A DNA stretch of 64,000 nucleotides, taken from assembly GCA_024760905.1 (NCBI GenBank), contig CM045734.1, positions 3,110,247 to 3,174,246 on the forward strand. Reading direction: 5' to 3'. Position 1 is the first letter of the stretch; every line of letters starts with the position of its first letter. The position numbers were made by a program, and so were the translations under genes. This stretch comes from Plotosus lineatus. Taxonomy: Eukaryota; Chordata; Actinopteri; Siluriformes; Plotosidae. This document shows positions 26,431 through 37,069 of this stretch, in pieces. Under the pieces are notes generated by a model, which saw only the letters and a list, made by a program, of their open reading frames with translations, made no database searches and was not told where the DNA came from.

Positions 26431-27809
26431 CTAGTCCTTCTCAAAAAATTTGCATATTGTTTTAATACTGATGATTTAGCCATACAGCTCATGAAAACCC
26501 AAAATTCCGATCTCAAAAAATTAGCATATAGATTCCTGAGGCTTTTAAAAACTCCCAGCCTGGTTCAATACTCAAAACGACAATTATGGGTAAGACTGCC
26601 GACCTGACTGCTGTCCAGAAGGCCATCATTGACACCCTCAAGTAAGAGGGTAAGATACAGAAAGAAATCTCTGAGCGAATAGGCTGTTCCCAGAGTGCTG
26701 TACAAGCCACCTCAGTGGGACGTCTGTGGGAAGGAAAAAGTGTGGCAGAAAACGCTGCACAACCAGAAGAGGTGACCGGACTCTGAGGAAGATTGTGGAG
26801 AAGGGCCGATTCCAGACCTTGGGGGACCTGTGGAAGCAGTGGACTGGGCTACAGGTGCCGCATTCCCCAGGTCAAGCCACTTTTGAACCAGAAACAGCGG
26901 CAGAAGCGCCTGACCTGGGCTACAGAGAAGCAGCACTGGACTGTTGCTCAGTGGTCCAAAGTACTTTTTTCGGATGAAAGCAAATTTTGCATGTCATTCG
27001 GAAATCAAGGTGCCAGAGTCTGGAGGAAGACTGGGGAGAAGGAAATGCCAAAATGCCTGAAGTCCAGTTTCAAGTCCCCACAGTCAGTGATGGTCTGGGG
27101 TGTCATGTCAGCCACTGGTGTTGGTCCACTGTGTTTTATCAAGGGCAGGGTCAATGCAGCTAGCTATCAGGAGATTTTGGAGCACTTCATGCTTCCATCT
27201 GCTGAAAAGCTTTATGGAGATGAAGATTTCATTTTTCAGCACGATCTGGCACCTGCTCACAGTGCCAAAACCACTGCTAAATGGTTTACTGACCATGGTA
27301 TTACTGTGCTCAATTAGCCTGCCAACTCTCCTGATCTGAAGCCCATAGAGAATCTGTGGGATATTGTGAAGAGAAAGTTGAGAGACACCAGACCCAACAC
27401 TGTGGATGAGCTTAAGGCCGCTATCGAAGCATCCTGGGCCTCCGTAACACCTCAGCAGTGCCACAGGCCAAGTGCCTCCATGCCACGCCGCATTGAAGCA
27501 GTCATTTCTGCAAAAGGATTCCCGACCAAGTATTGAGTGCATAACTGAACATAAGTATTTGAAGGTTGACTTTTTTTTGTATTAAAAACACTTTTTTCTA
27601 TTGTTCGGATAAAATATGCAAATTTCTTGAGATAGGAATTTTGGGTTTTCATGAGCTGTATCCCAAAATAATCAGTATTAAAACAATAAAAGACCTGAAA
27701 TATTTCAGTTGGGGTGCAATGAATCTAAAATATATGAAAGTTTAATTTTTATCAGTACATTACAGAAAATAATGAACTTTATCACAATATGCTAATTTTT
27801 TAGAACTAC

Positions 27810-27811
<2 letters not shown>
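26431..27811 (+). mobile_element. complete but inactive Tc1-like transposon
   Basis: A 1.38 kb element with inverted ends: tcaaaaaatttgcatattg near 26440 and its counterpart aatatgctaattttttagaa near 27787. A second inverted pair, cagctcatgaaaacccaaaa at about 26485 against ttttgggttttcatgagctg at about 27640, gives the IR/DR layout of many Tc1 elements. Both sides abut TA-rich DNA, which fits TA target choice. Confidence 0.88.
26586..27536 (+). pseudogene. Tc1 transposase pseudogene
   Basis: DD34E transposase, read from MGKTADLTAVQKAIIDTLK (HTH region, then TAA) to AVISAKGFPTKY. The triad residues can still be seen: FSDESKF (about 26970), FQHDLAPAH (about 27235) and SPDLKPIENLW (about 27330). 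Breaks: a stop after IIDTLK, frameshifts at about 26710-26860, and a stop after GITVLN (27315). Not expected to be active, though the copy is young enough to read end to end. Confidence 0.85.

Positions 27812-27812
<1 letters not shown>

Positions 27813-27867
<55 letters not shown>
27813..27867. repeat. (TA)n microsatellite
   Basis: TA run between the Tc1 end and the palindrome. Confidence 0.97.
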
Positions 27868-27869
<2 letters not shown>

Positions 27870-28093
27870 AACAAAAATAAAAGGACAGGACAAAGACTTT
27901 CTATTGAAACGCCATTTATCACTACAGATCTGTTTCGAGGGGTGGGAAGACGATCCCCTCTCTTTAGGTGATTACAGAAGAAACTCTGTAATCGCCTCAA
28001 GAGAGAGGATGGTTTCTCAACCCCTCGAAACAGATCTATAGTGATAAATGGAGTTTCAATAGAAAGTCTTTGTCCTGTCCTTTTATTTTTGTT
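27870..28093. mobile_element. 224 bp fold-back palindrome (MITE-like)
   Basis: The two halves are near-perfect inverted copies. acaaaaataaaaggacagga at 27871 pairs with tcctgtccttttatttttgt ending at 28092, and cagatctgtttcgaggggt at about 27924 pairs with acccctcgaaacagatct at about 28020. The loop is only a few bases near 27975-27990. It has no coding capacity and sits between two TA runs. It looks like a palindromic MITE; superfamily unknown. Confidence 0.75.
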
Positions 28094-28152
28094 ATTTGCT
28101 CTACCAAAAGTATTGAGCACTCTCCTACGGAAGGATCTACTCAGAAAATCCT

Positions 28153-28298
<146 letters not shown>

Positions 28299-28299
28299 T

Positions 28300-28779
28300 A
28301 TTATAAGCTATAGATAGATTTCTTCTCCCTTCAACACTGATAAGCGTTGGTGCAACATAGAAACATAGAAAAAGGAAAAAAACAAACAAAAAAAAAAACA
28401 AAAAAAAACATAATTAAGAGGATGCATATCATTGCATGGCTAATTGGTTACGCATGACTTTCTTAGATAGAAAATCTCGAATGCCACCAAACTTCATTTC
28501 ACATATTTACGTTTTTATCAATATAAAAATATGAAATACAAACAGTGATAAGAAACCAAGGACACTTAAATCCGAACTCCTCAGATTTAAGTCGATTTGC
28601 TACGGAATTTAATTTATATTCCCTTTTGCTTCCTGTTGGTGAAACGGCCACTGTACTGGCCACACCTCCTCCTCCTGGTCCTCCTCATTCTCCTCATCAT
28701 CAGGTGTTCCAGGGTATCGAATGGAGACCTGAACGGTGATGATTACTTGCTATAACACAATCTCAATCAACTTCTCATG
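28300..28779 (-). other. nyap2: probable nyap2 3' UTR (proximal part)
   Basis: Non-coding sequence directly downstream of the nyap2 stop on the minus strand, with no other gene signal. The mature 3' end was not located. Possible AATAAA signals occur further down, for example the complement of 25661-25666, but transposons and TA repeats intervene, so the UTR length is unknown. Confidence 0.4.
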
Positions 28780-29007
28780 TTAGATAGCTGTGTCCCAGAA
28801 GACTGTGGTTTGGGTGGAGTAGGGTGGGGGGCTGTACTTTTTGCCCCCATTGCTCTTTTTCCAGCTGGGGAGGATAGGCATGCTGTCTTGTTTGCACAAG
28901 GCTTTGTCTGGCTTCTGCCGTGCCTTGATCTCCTTGCAAAGATGTCGTTTCTTCTCAATCATCTCCATCATGGTGTTGTCCCCACATGCCCACGGCAGTG
29001 GGGGCAT
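28780..29007 (-). CDS. nyap2: nyap2 terminal coding exon
   Basis: Last coding exon. It begins after ttctcttaccccccag in phase 0 and encodes MPPLPWACGDNTMMEMIEKK, RHLCKEIKARQKPDKALCKQ, DSMPILPSWKKSNGGKKYSP and PPYSTQTTVFWDTAI, then a stop at 28780. The leading Met is an ordinary codon at the splice junction, not a start. The block KEIKARQK...DSMPILPSWKK...YSPPPYS...TVFWDTAI matches the human NYAP2 C-terminus as I remember it. The final TAI fits a class I PDZ ligand (T at -2, hydrophobic at 0), an inference only. With the other exons about 570 codons are visible, against about 650 for human, so roughly 80 N-terminal residues should lie beyond the right edge. Confidence 0.95.
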   Translation of the reverse strand: MPPLPWACGDNTMMEMIEKKRHLCKEIKARQKPDKALCKQDSMPILPSWKKSNGGKKYSPPPYSTQTTVFWDTAI

Positions 29008-29284
29008 CTGGGGGGTAAGAGAATGTTGGTGCCATCTTAACCCTTATTATGATTATTATTTTAAATTAATTTTAATATATCACTAGTTTTAGTTGCCATA
29101 CTGTATTTTTCAAAAAGGTTTTTTGTTTCGTTTTTAGAAAAAAAGCTCCTAGTTTTATCTTAACATTCAGCAGCTGACAATTAGGTTCAACCAGGACAAA
29201 ATAAAGCCAATGGACAAATGGTGTACTATCCCTGATTTGGACATGCATCTCGACACTATGGAAGCAGGTCAAAAAAGTAAAAAA

Positions 29285-29425
29285 AAAAAAAAGCGGTTGG
29301 GGGTTTTAGTGCTTTGCTCAAGGACACTTCAGATATGAATATGAACATGGAATAAGGGATGATGCTGCTCGAACCTGTAGAGCCCAGAGCCGTTTCCCTA
29401 ACCATTAGGCTACAGCTGCCTTCAA
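29285..29425 (-). mobile_element. tRNA-derived SINE head on the minus strand
   Basis: On the minus strand: ggcagctgtagcctaatggt (A-box-like tagcctaatggtta), then ggttcgagcagc (B-box-like), then a body with cttgagcaaagcac. An A-rich run (29275-29292) follows on the low-coordinate side. Not an intact tRNA gene: no cloverleaf closure was found. Confidence 0.6.
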
Positions 29426-29504
29426 TATAATGAGGAAGCTGAGTTAGTAAACTGTGCTTATGGGATGCTGACTGTTTATTATAAGTTTTTGAGTAATTAC
29501 AACT

Positions 29505-29660
29505 TAGCATCTCATAATTATGACTAACTGAAAATTATGAGTCAACACCATATACTTATATAGCAGCTAATAATTATGACGTAGTAGCCTGTCTCATAAT
29601 TATGACTTACGAATTCAGAATTGTGAGTCAGTGTCTCATAAGTATGACTCAGCAGCTCAA
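29505..29660. repeat. degenerate AT-rich minisatellite
   Basis: Tandem variants of ctcataattatgacttag, at about 29512, 29570, 29610 and 29635 with partial units between. Confidence 0.7.
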
Positions 29661-30005
29661 AATTCTCAAAACTACTACAAACCAGTGGAAATGGGCTTCC
29701 GTGAGACCCAAAGTTATTGTGGTTGTGGTTCTTTTAGAGATCTATGCTCTTCCTGTGCACTTTCACAATTAATTAATTAATTAATTTAATTGTTTGTTGA
29801 TTATTAAGTAATTAAAAGTGTATAATGTGTTTATAGTAAATTCTTTCCCAGCTTCACTCCCTCTGGGAAATTCCCTCATGCTGAGCCAATCAATTTAATC
29901 TCTATTTCCATTTCTATGAGCGTTTGGATTATTTATATTGATTTACGAATATTATACGATCCATTTCAGGGTGTAGTAAAGAACAATGTGCAATGCAGTG
30001 CATTA
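29661..30005. other. AT-rich intronic spacer
   Basis: Includes a short (AATT)n near 29768; nothing else recognised. Confidence 0.4.
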
Positions 30006-30006
<1 letters not shown>

Positions 30007-30036
<30 letters not shown>

Positions 30037-30169
30037 GAACCCTGCGGTGTAGCTGATATAGATGTGTACACTCATGCATATCAATCATTTTGATTACATG
30101 ATTTCATGTACATGCATAATAATAAAACAAAGAGATGCAAAAACCTCACACACACACACACACACACAG

Positions 30170-30219
<50 letters not shown>
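30007..30219. repeat. short CA run and (CA)n(GA)n microsatellite
   Basis: CA at 30007-30032, then CA at 30147-30169 followed by GA to about 30219. Confidence 0.95.
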
Positions 30220-30221
<2 letters not shown>

Positions 30222-30465
30222 GTGCTTTTGCTGAAGGAAGCAGCAGACACACAGAAAACACCAACAGGAATATGATTATAAACCACTGATTTGACTTTAT
30301 TTCTCAGCTTTGGTTGATTTTTTATTTTATGTTCAATTCGCTTCCAAAGTCTGTTGCGCTGATTTATTGTGGTAATAACTGAGTAATAATTGCTTAGAGG
30401 TTTAGTTTTCTAGACACAGATAACTGATACATATCCATGGATCTCAACTCAATTGCATGGGGTAT

Positions 30466-30883
30466 TCGGGATGCACAATATTTCCTTTTTCCTTTTTTTT
30501 TTTTTTTTTTTTTTTTTTTTGCATATAGCTAATATGCCGACACACTGAAAGTGCTCTGGCTGAAACTAATACCTCACTTTTTCAGTACCTAATGCACTGC
30601 AGAGAACATTTTCTCTTTTCTGTATCAGAATTCTGAGCAGTTAGTTTCCATTTTGAGTTTGAGTCCTTCTATACGGCATCGTGCTCCATATTGACCTGCC
30701 TGACTCCAACACATAGCACAGCGCAGGTCAGACAGGGCATCAAGTCTGATATAGAGAAGAAGAAAAGGGTGGGACAGCCTACTGTTTAATCAGTGAGTCA
30801 CATCAGCGGGTATCTGCGTGTTTGCTGAAGTCAGATATCGCGCTTTCAAGCAATTATCGTGCAGGCAATATTGTGCATCCCTA
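30466..30883. mobile_element. non-autonomous hAT-like element
   Basis: Terminal inverted repeats cgggatgcacaatatt (30467) and aatattgtgcatcccta (ending 30883) bound 418 bp with no coding capacity and an internal poly-T (about 30490-30520). The GGGATGCAC ends are typical of hAT elements. No clear 8-bp target duplication. Confidence 0.7.
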
Positions 30884-31154
30884 CTAATAAATATATTTAC
30901 ATATTTAAATGAGGGGATTATATACAACAGTATGAGGGGTGGATACTGATTTCTGTATGTGTGTAATTATTTGGATATCAGACTCGTCTATCCTGGAGAA
31001 AATCAAAACAAATGTCCGTCACTGACATTGTACACAGAAAGAACAGAAAAAAGCATCAAGCAATCAGGCACTGAGGGACATTTAAGCAATGAGACTGACA
31101 TCAGGACAGCACTTTCTATATACAAACATCAAACATGACAAGAAAATGATATCA

Positions 31155-31155
31155 A

Positions 31156-31196
<41 letters not shown>

Positions 31197-31210
31197 CCAT
31201 CATCACCACC

Positions 31211-31244
<34 letters not shown>

Positions 31245-31251
31245 TCAGTAT

Positions 31252-31302
<51 letters not shown>

Positions 31303-31342
31303 CATAATCATAATAATAATAATAATAATAATAATAATATAG
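31155..31342. repeat. (CAT)n / (CCA)n / (AAT)n compound repeat
   Basis: CAT with CCA interruptions at 31155-31247, then AAT with two ATC-type interruptions to 31342. Confidence 0.97.
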
Positions 31343-31389
31343 CGGAAAGCAGTGATTTCTGGTGTCCAAATAAGGGGTGAATGAAGAGC

Positions 31390-31941
31390 ACGAGAGGTGA
31401 TAAAGAGGAAGAGTGATGATGAAGTTTATGATGAAGAGGAAAGGAAAATAATGAATAAAGGGTTGTAATGTAGAGACGTGATGGTGATGAAGAGGAGTGA
31501 TGATGATGATGGGTAGTAGTGTTAATGAAAAGGAGTTATAATGATGATGAGGATGGATGGTGATGATGAGGAGTGATGATGGTGAGGAGTGATGGTGATG
31601 TAGAGGAGTGATAATGAGAAAGAGGGTGATGATGAAGAGGAGTGATAATGGTGAAGAGGAGTGATGACAATAAAGAAGAGTGATGATGAAGAAAGGGAGT
31701 GATGATGATGAAGAGGAGGGATGGTGATGAAAAGAGAGGAGTGATGGTGGTGGTGATGATGATGATGATGATAATGATGATGATGAAGGATCATAATGAT
31801 GAAGAAGAGAAGTGATGATGATGAAGAGGGGTGATGGTGATGAGGAGAAGTGATGGTGATGAAGGAGAATGATGATGAAGAGGAGTGATGGTGGTGAATA
31901 GAAGTGAGGGTGATGAAGAGGAGGGATGGTGGTGAAAGGAG

Positions 31942-32007
<66 letters not shown>

Positions 32008-32010
32008 GGG
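31390..32010. repeat. GATGA/GAGGAGT-type minisatellite
   Basis: About 620 bp of units like gatgatgaagaggagtgatg with variants, ending in a pure (GAT)n at 31940-32006. The plus strand is almost entirely purine plus T. Confidence 0.95.
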
Positions 32011-32184
32011 ATCATAGAATGAGTTCTGTTGTATTCACTTTCTGCTGTCTGATGTTTGCATATAAGTGGAACATGTAGGTACAGACATTGTTTATCACAA
32101 ACAAGACACAGCAATAAGATTGAATCCAGAGCAAGGCTGTCTGTGTTAGACTGAACAACAATCTTCAAAATTCATTCGTGATTC

Positions 32185-32530
32185 ACAAGGGCCACTGAAT
32201 GGCTGGAGTCCCCTCACAGCAAGAATGTTGTAGGTTTGAGTCCCAGACTCAGTGAGAGTGTTTCCATTGAATTTGCATGCTTTCACTGTGTATGTGTGGG
32301 TTTCCTCTGAGTACTCCAGTTTTGTCCCACAGAACAAAGACATGAACAATAGTCTAATTGACTGTTACAACTTGGTGCTATGTGTGAGTTTGGATGGGTG
32401 TGTTCTGCAATGTTGTGGTGAGCTGTTCAGGATGTACCCTGCCTTTGTTCAGTGTTGACTGAGGTAGGCTTCAACCTCTCATGACCCTAGAATGATTAAG
32501 CAGGTCCATGAATGAATGAATGAATGAATC
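32185..32530 (+). mobile_element. tRNA-headed SINE, GTTTCCTCTGGGT family (copy 4, most complete)
   Basis: Head gccactgaatggctggagtc ... aggtttgagtcccagactca (B box) is followed by gtgggtttcctctgagtact, acaaagacatgaacaatagt and tgcctttgttcagtgttgac. The tail is gaatgattaagcaggtccat and (GAAT)n to 32530. Confidence 0.8.
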
Positions 32531-32661
32531 ATATTTTGGGTTTGAATACTTTAAGAAGTGAGTGAGGGGTCAGCTGATTGGTCCTCATTTCAAAAAAAAA
32601 ATCACTCGTTTTTCCTAATCAAAGTGGTTTAAGGAAACACCCCGGATACATTTCTTTCAAC

Positions 32662-32715
<54 letters not shown>
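32662..32715. repeat. (AAT)n microsatellite
   Basis: About 17 ATA units with one slip. Confidence 0.97.
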
Positions 32716-32798
32716 TAATAACACTCTCACAAAATGAACAACGTAATCCTGCACACTGGGTCATCTCACAGCTGACTGAGGCACATGGGACCAAGCCA

Positions 32799-32799
<1 letters not shown>

Positions 32800-32840
<41 letters not shown>

Positions 32841-32846
32841 TAATAA

Positions 32847-32882
<36 letters not shown>

Positions 32883-32895
32883 GAAGAAGAAGAAA
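32800..32895. repeat. (AAAT)n(AAT)n(AAG)n compound repeat
   Basis: Three adjoining A-rich repeat types in order. Confidence 0.97.
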
Positions 32896-33099
32896 TAAAA
32901 CCCTCATATAAGCTTTATAAGAAGGCAACACAGCTTGTAAGTGTATATTATTCTAATGAAAATCACTAAGTAGGCGACAAATACATAATGAGAATTCATG
33001 ATTAAATGTTTATTTTCCCTGCAGCGCATCCTGCAGAGAATCACACCATGTGACTACTCTGTTGTACGATATTGGGTGCTTTAAGTTTAACTTCCATTA

Positions 33100-33999
33100 C
33101 TATATTAATGTATTATGTTTTGTTGCATTGATGAAATTGTAGAAATTCAATAAAGAAATCAACAGTACATCTGAGTTTACATACCTACACAACAGCACTG
33201 TCTGTTCAATGTCAATCACATCACGTGACTCATCACTGGCCATTGAGAACAAAGAATGTCTCCCTCCTGCTGATTGGTTGCAGATGATGTGTATGCCTCT
33301 TTTTTCTCTCCTTTGCGCACATTTCATCAACGTGCTTGCTTGAATTGTGAATTCACGGTTTTTTAAATACGTTTTTAATGATTAATTAAACCCTATGATG
33401 TCACTCAAATGGCATGCACCTTCTCTAGCTTCTGGTAAGAAGCCTAAGTGCTTATGTATTCATAAATATTATCACAGTGCAGTTTGGAAATGCAATCCAC
33501 TTCTTAAATCCATCTTTGTACTCTTCTAATTTCTCCAGTAATACTGCAATTGCACTTTTTCTCTCAATCCCATCTGGGCGGTCAGCTGCAAATTTAGCAT
33601 GCCTTACCTGGAAATGGTTTTCCAAATGACTCGTTTTGTTATTTGACAGCTTCTGATTACAAAGCAAACATACCGGCAATCCATCTGCATTGGCAATGAA
33701 AGCAAATGATTCGGTCCATTCTTCCTTGAATCCTCTGTTCCTGTCAGTTATCTTTCTTTTTTTCTTTGGGATGGCCATGACCCCTGTCCCCCCGTTTGTT
33801 TACAGCAGCACCCTGCCTGGCAATGCGTTGTGCTGAAGCATGTGTCGCAGGCTATGAGGCAAATCTTCGTTAACAGAAATGTTGAAATGTAGGACTAATA
33901 TTTTTGCTTCATACATTTTTGAAAAAGCTTCAGGGAGACACTAGAGTGGTGCTAAAGAGCCGCATGCAACTCACTCGCCATGGTTTGCTGACCCCTGGT
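33100..33999 (-). mobile_element. hAT transposon relic with BED zinc finger
   Basis: The minus strand encodes AIPKKKRKITDRNRGFKEEW at 33778-33716, then a BED-type finger PVCLLCNQKLSNNKTSHLEN HFQVRH (C-x2-C and H-x4-H, H-x4-H spacings). A later piece at 33330-33100 reads SLFSMASDESRDVIDIEQTV LLCRYVNSD, which aligns with the LALDESTDV...LLIF core of hAT transposases of the GTF2IRD2/ZBED kind. The right end ggtttgctgacccctg (33984-33999) matches hAT terminal repeats of the form CAGGGGTCAGCAAACC. The left end was not found and most of the catalytic domain is missing. Confidence 0.7.
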
Positions 34000-34757
34000 C
34001 TAGTAGTTATGAGCATTTTTTGAAAGAGGACCATATGGTCTTGCTGGGCGTTAAAGGGTAACTCATCCCTCAGTGCACCGAAACGCTTCCCTGTTCTGTC
34101 ACCAAGATGACAGAAAGTGTTTCCTCTAGTTGAGGACTAGATTGTTAGTGATATCTGATCTTCAACCACCTCCTCACATTTTAACCAGTAAATAACCACA
34201 TTTTGCATATGACAACAATTATGTAAGCAGCAACACTTTGCCAGTCTTGTATCAGCATTAAGGGCAGATTTATCAACAGACCAGCCCAAATAAAACTTTG
34301 TGCAACATCAACTCCTCCTGATCTAACAAGGAAGAAAAGGATCGCTTGTAAAGAGACCATACAATCCATTCTGTCCTGTGGAAGGGCAAATCAGTTTTTT
34401 GAAGGTTCACAACCTGCACTAATACCAACCCGGAACTTGCAAATAGGTTGTGTGGGTAGAAAGCGAGGAACCAGTAGAGAGCATGCATCACTACCCAATT
34501 GAAAAGATGTTGGGCTCATGAGAAATCCAAACCAGATGAGTGCAGCCCTGATCTGGATCAACAGTATTGCAGTATGTCCTGACCCCACCCACACATACCA
34601 TCATCATCATCAAAGGCAGCAGTGATGACAATGAATTGGACACACACTTGAGTGTACATATGATCAAAAAGGAATCAGACACACATAGAAGACAGAACAG
34701 AACACCACACACACATGCGTGCCATTTCGCTCACGCTGAAGAGTATGAGTGCGGTAC
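34000..34757. other. intronic spacer, nothing recognised
   Basis: No coding frame or repeat family identified between the hAT relic and the nyap2 exon. Confidence 0.4.
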
Positions 34758-34879
34758 CTGGCATGGGCTCCCACTCTGATTGGCTGAGGACTCAGGGGTA
34801 TGTTTTTGTGGTGTTCCTGCTGGAGAAGGTACTCCTGATGTAGAGGCGGAACGGCCAAGCTTACAGGCAGCTTTTGGTT
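34758..34879 (-). CDS. nyap2: nyap2 exon (EPKAACKLGRSASTSGVP)
   Basis: A 122 bp exon. The split codon G|AA across the 107 bp upstream intron gives Glu, followed by PKAACKLGRSASTSGVPSPA and GTPQKHTPESSANQSGSPCQ. Human NYAP2 has EPKVSCKLGRSASTSGVP in the same place. The acceptor is cttcacatccccag and the donor CCAG|gtaccg, phase 0. The strict match over CKLGRSASTSGVP makes this one of the safest calls in the window. Confidence 0.9.
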
Positions 34880-34986
34880 CTGGGGATGTGAAGACATGGT
34901 GGACATGTAAAGTTTGCACACCCCATTGAATGAACTGTACAGTCAGATTGTACATTATAACCAGAAGTCTGATGGTCCTGAATTAC
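34880..34986 (-). other. nyap2: 107 bp nyap2 intron
   Basis: GT-AG intron between the two middle exons (gtaatt ... cccag), phase 1. Its length is typical of compact teleost introns and contrasts with the neighbouring introns of about 24 kb and 5.75 kb. Confidence 0.85.
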
Positions 34987-35154
34987 CTGAGGTTCCACTT
35001 CCCAGCATTGTGGTTGGGCTAATGGAGGAGCGGCCTAGACGAGTGGGTGTGACAGACTGTCCTGTGGACGTGTCCCAATCTGGCACTTTTGGGGAGGAGC
35101 TATGAAGAGCTCTATCCTTACTGTCAATACTGTAGCTCCTGGTTTTCCCTTCAA
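34987..35154 (-). CDS. nyap2: nyap2 exon (RSYS...TRLGRSSISP)
   Basis: Second nyap2 exon in the window. It encodes RSYSIDSKDRALHSSS, then PDWDTSTGQSVTPTRLGRSS and ISPTTMLGSGTS. I align this with the human segment containing EWDGTPGTPVVTSRLGRCS. The donor is TCAG|gtaatt (exon end 34987, phase 1). Two acceptors fit the frame: aag before 35154, paired with the upstream gtaggt donor, which adds IEGKTR; or cag before 35138, paired with gttaaa, which adds SR. The products differ by four residues. I prefer 35154 because its donor is stronger and the product resembles human EELKVRS. Upstream of the acceptor there is no ordinary pyrimidine tract, only a (TG)n microsatellite of about 95 bp read on the minus strand. 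Confidence 0.85.
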
Positions 35155-35165
35155 CTTCATACATT

Positions 35166-35178
35166 ACACACACACACG

Positions 35179-35262
<84 letters not shown>
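35166..35262. repeat. (CA)n microsatellite abutting a nyap2 acceptor
   Basis: About 95 bp of CA with two CG variants, ending about 11 bp upstream of the 35154 acceptor. On the minus strand it is (TG)n. Confidence 0.97.
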
Positions 35263-35263
<1 letters not shown>

Positions 35264-35884
35264 GAGAGTGTGAACAGGTGTTTCAGTCGAAACATATGAC
35301 TGTTCGACAATATGTATCATGACCCGGAAGCCAATGAGAACTACACCGGCACCATGCTGGAGTCTCTATGGAGGTTGTGAATGTAGGACATAGGTGTAAA
35401 TGCACCGTAATCGGTTTTTCTAACCACTTGGAGAAGGAAAGAGACAAGCGCTTTTCCGTTATTTGGCAATTATTGAAATTTGGGGCAAGTGGGCTGAAAG
35501 AACTCTCCAGAAAAAGCTGAGCCAGACGGTTCAGCAGCATCTCCAGAGCAGATCTGGATGCAAAGATCCATGATTGCAGTGATTGTTTTATTTTAAGCGG
35601 TGAAGGCATATGTAAATCTCATATTTTGTGCTAGTTTTATTTCTAATAATGAGAACATTACTGATTAGAAAGAATCATACTGAAAGCACAGACTGAGTGG
35701 AGATGTGTGTTGTGATGTGGAATGGTTGTTTCTTGAACCAATCAGATTTTAGATTCAGCTCACAGGGCCAGCTAGCAGGTTTACAACGTCAATATTTTTT
35801 CCATCCACTCATTAGTTGGTCAGAGCAAAAAGAAATTGATAAGTTGAATAGTCTGTAGGACTCCACACAAAATATTCAATTTCA
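35263..35884. other. intronic spacer, nothing recognised
   Basis: No coding or repeat family identified. Confidence 0.4.
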
Positions 35885-36436
35885 GTTCAATTCAGTTCAG
35901 TTTTATTTGTACGGCGCTTTTTAAGATTGGCATGGTTGCAAAGCAGCTTTACACAGTAAAACAGTGAAAATAGGAGTTTACAAAGTATAAAAGAATTTAA
36001 ACATTTCCTACAAGTCCTACACATCCTAATGAGCATTGTTTGTGGTGATGGTGGAAGGACAAGTACATGCAAGGAAGAATCCTTGAGAGGAACCAAATCC
36101 AAATGGGAAACCCATCATCATTTGGGTGGAACCATAAACATACAGTAACACACAGGCAGTGGTGGCCTGGTGGTAAAAGTGCTGAATCACTGATCCCAGG
36201 GTTGAGGGTAATAAGTGTGGCAAGAGAGTTAATATCACCAGCAGTGAAAAGTCATGTTCACATGTCTGTTAGTGCATATCTGGGTCCATTTAGATCTTCA
36301 TCAGCAGGAGGGAGGGGCTTCCAAGATGAGGACTCCAGCCATCGACAGCACAGCAGGACAGACCAAAGGACTCAGAAAGCAGATGGATTAAGATCACCGG
36401 CATCGCAGAAGGAGAATGTGTACCTCAACAAAAACA

Positions 36437-36463
36437 GTGAGTGAGAGAGAGAGAGAGTGAGAG

Positions 36464-36525
<62 letters not shown>
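36437..36525. repeat. (GA)n microsatellite
   Basis: GA run with a few interruptions. Confidence 0.97.
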
Positions 36526-36526
<1 letters not shown>

Positions 36527-37069
36527 CAGTAGTGTAATGTAAATAGAAGATTTTATTATTTCTGAGTACAGCAGGGACTCTGGCATGACTGGCTATGGCA
36601 GCAGAAATAAAAGAGAGAGAACCAGAAGGAACGAGACATGAGGGCTCCCTGTGACATTGGGGCAATCAGCCACTCTACTGTCAAACGGACCTGGGTGAGC
36701 ATGTAGAGTGGGGGAGCAACAGCATCCCAACATCACAGTTTACCAGAACTTTCTATGCCTGAGACCCCAGATCTGCTCCTTTACAAAATAAAAGCCTTTT
36801 AAACTAAATGTTCCACTAAACATGTGAGTTTTCATCCTCGTGTTAAAAACAAAGATTGTGTCTGAGTCCCGAACACTAACTGGAAGGTTATTATATAACT
36901 GTGGGGCTTTGTAAGAGAAGCTGCTCCCCCTGCAGTAGTCCTCAATATTCGAGGTATCACTAAGTTTCCTACTCCTTGTGATCAAAGGGGGCGTGCCGAA
37001 TCATAAACGACGATAAGTTCTCTAAGATAATGTGACGCGGGAACATGAAGTGCTTTATAGGTTAAAAGT

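Larger units (their letters stand above)
29008..34757 (-). other. nyap2: 5.75 kb nyap2 penultimate intron
   Basis: GT-AG intron in phase 0, from gtaccg (34757) to the cag before 29007. It carries SINEs, a small hAT, GAT-rich and AAT/AAG arrays and a hAT transposase relic. I see no additional nyap2 exon in it. Confidence 0.8.

Noticed and set aside
29365..29425. tRNA gene
   Set aside because: A- and B-box-like motifs are present but belong to a SINE head; no cloverleaf could be folded. The same applies to the other SINE heads.
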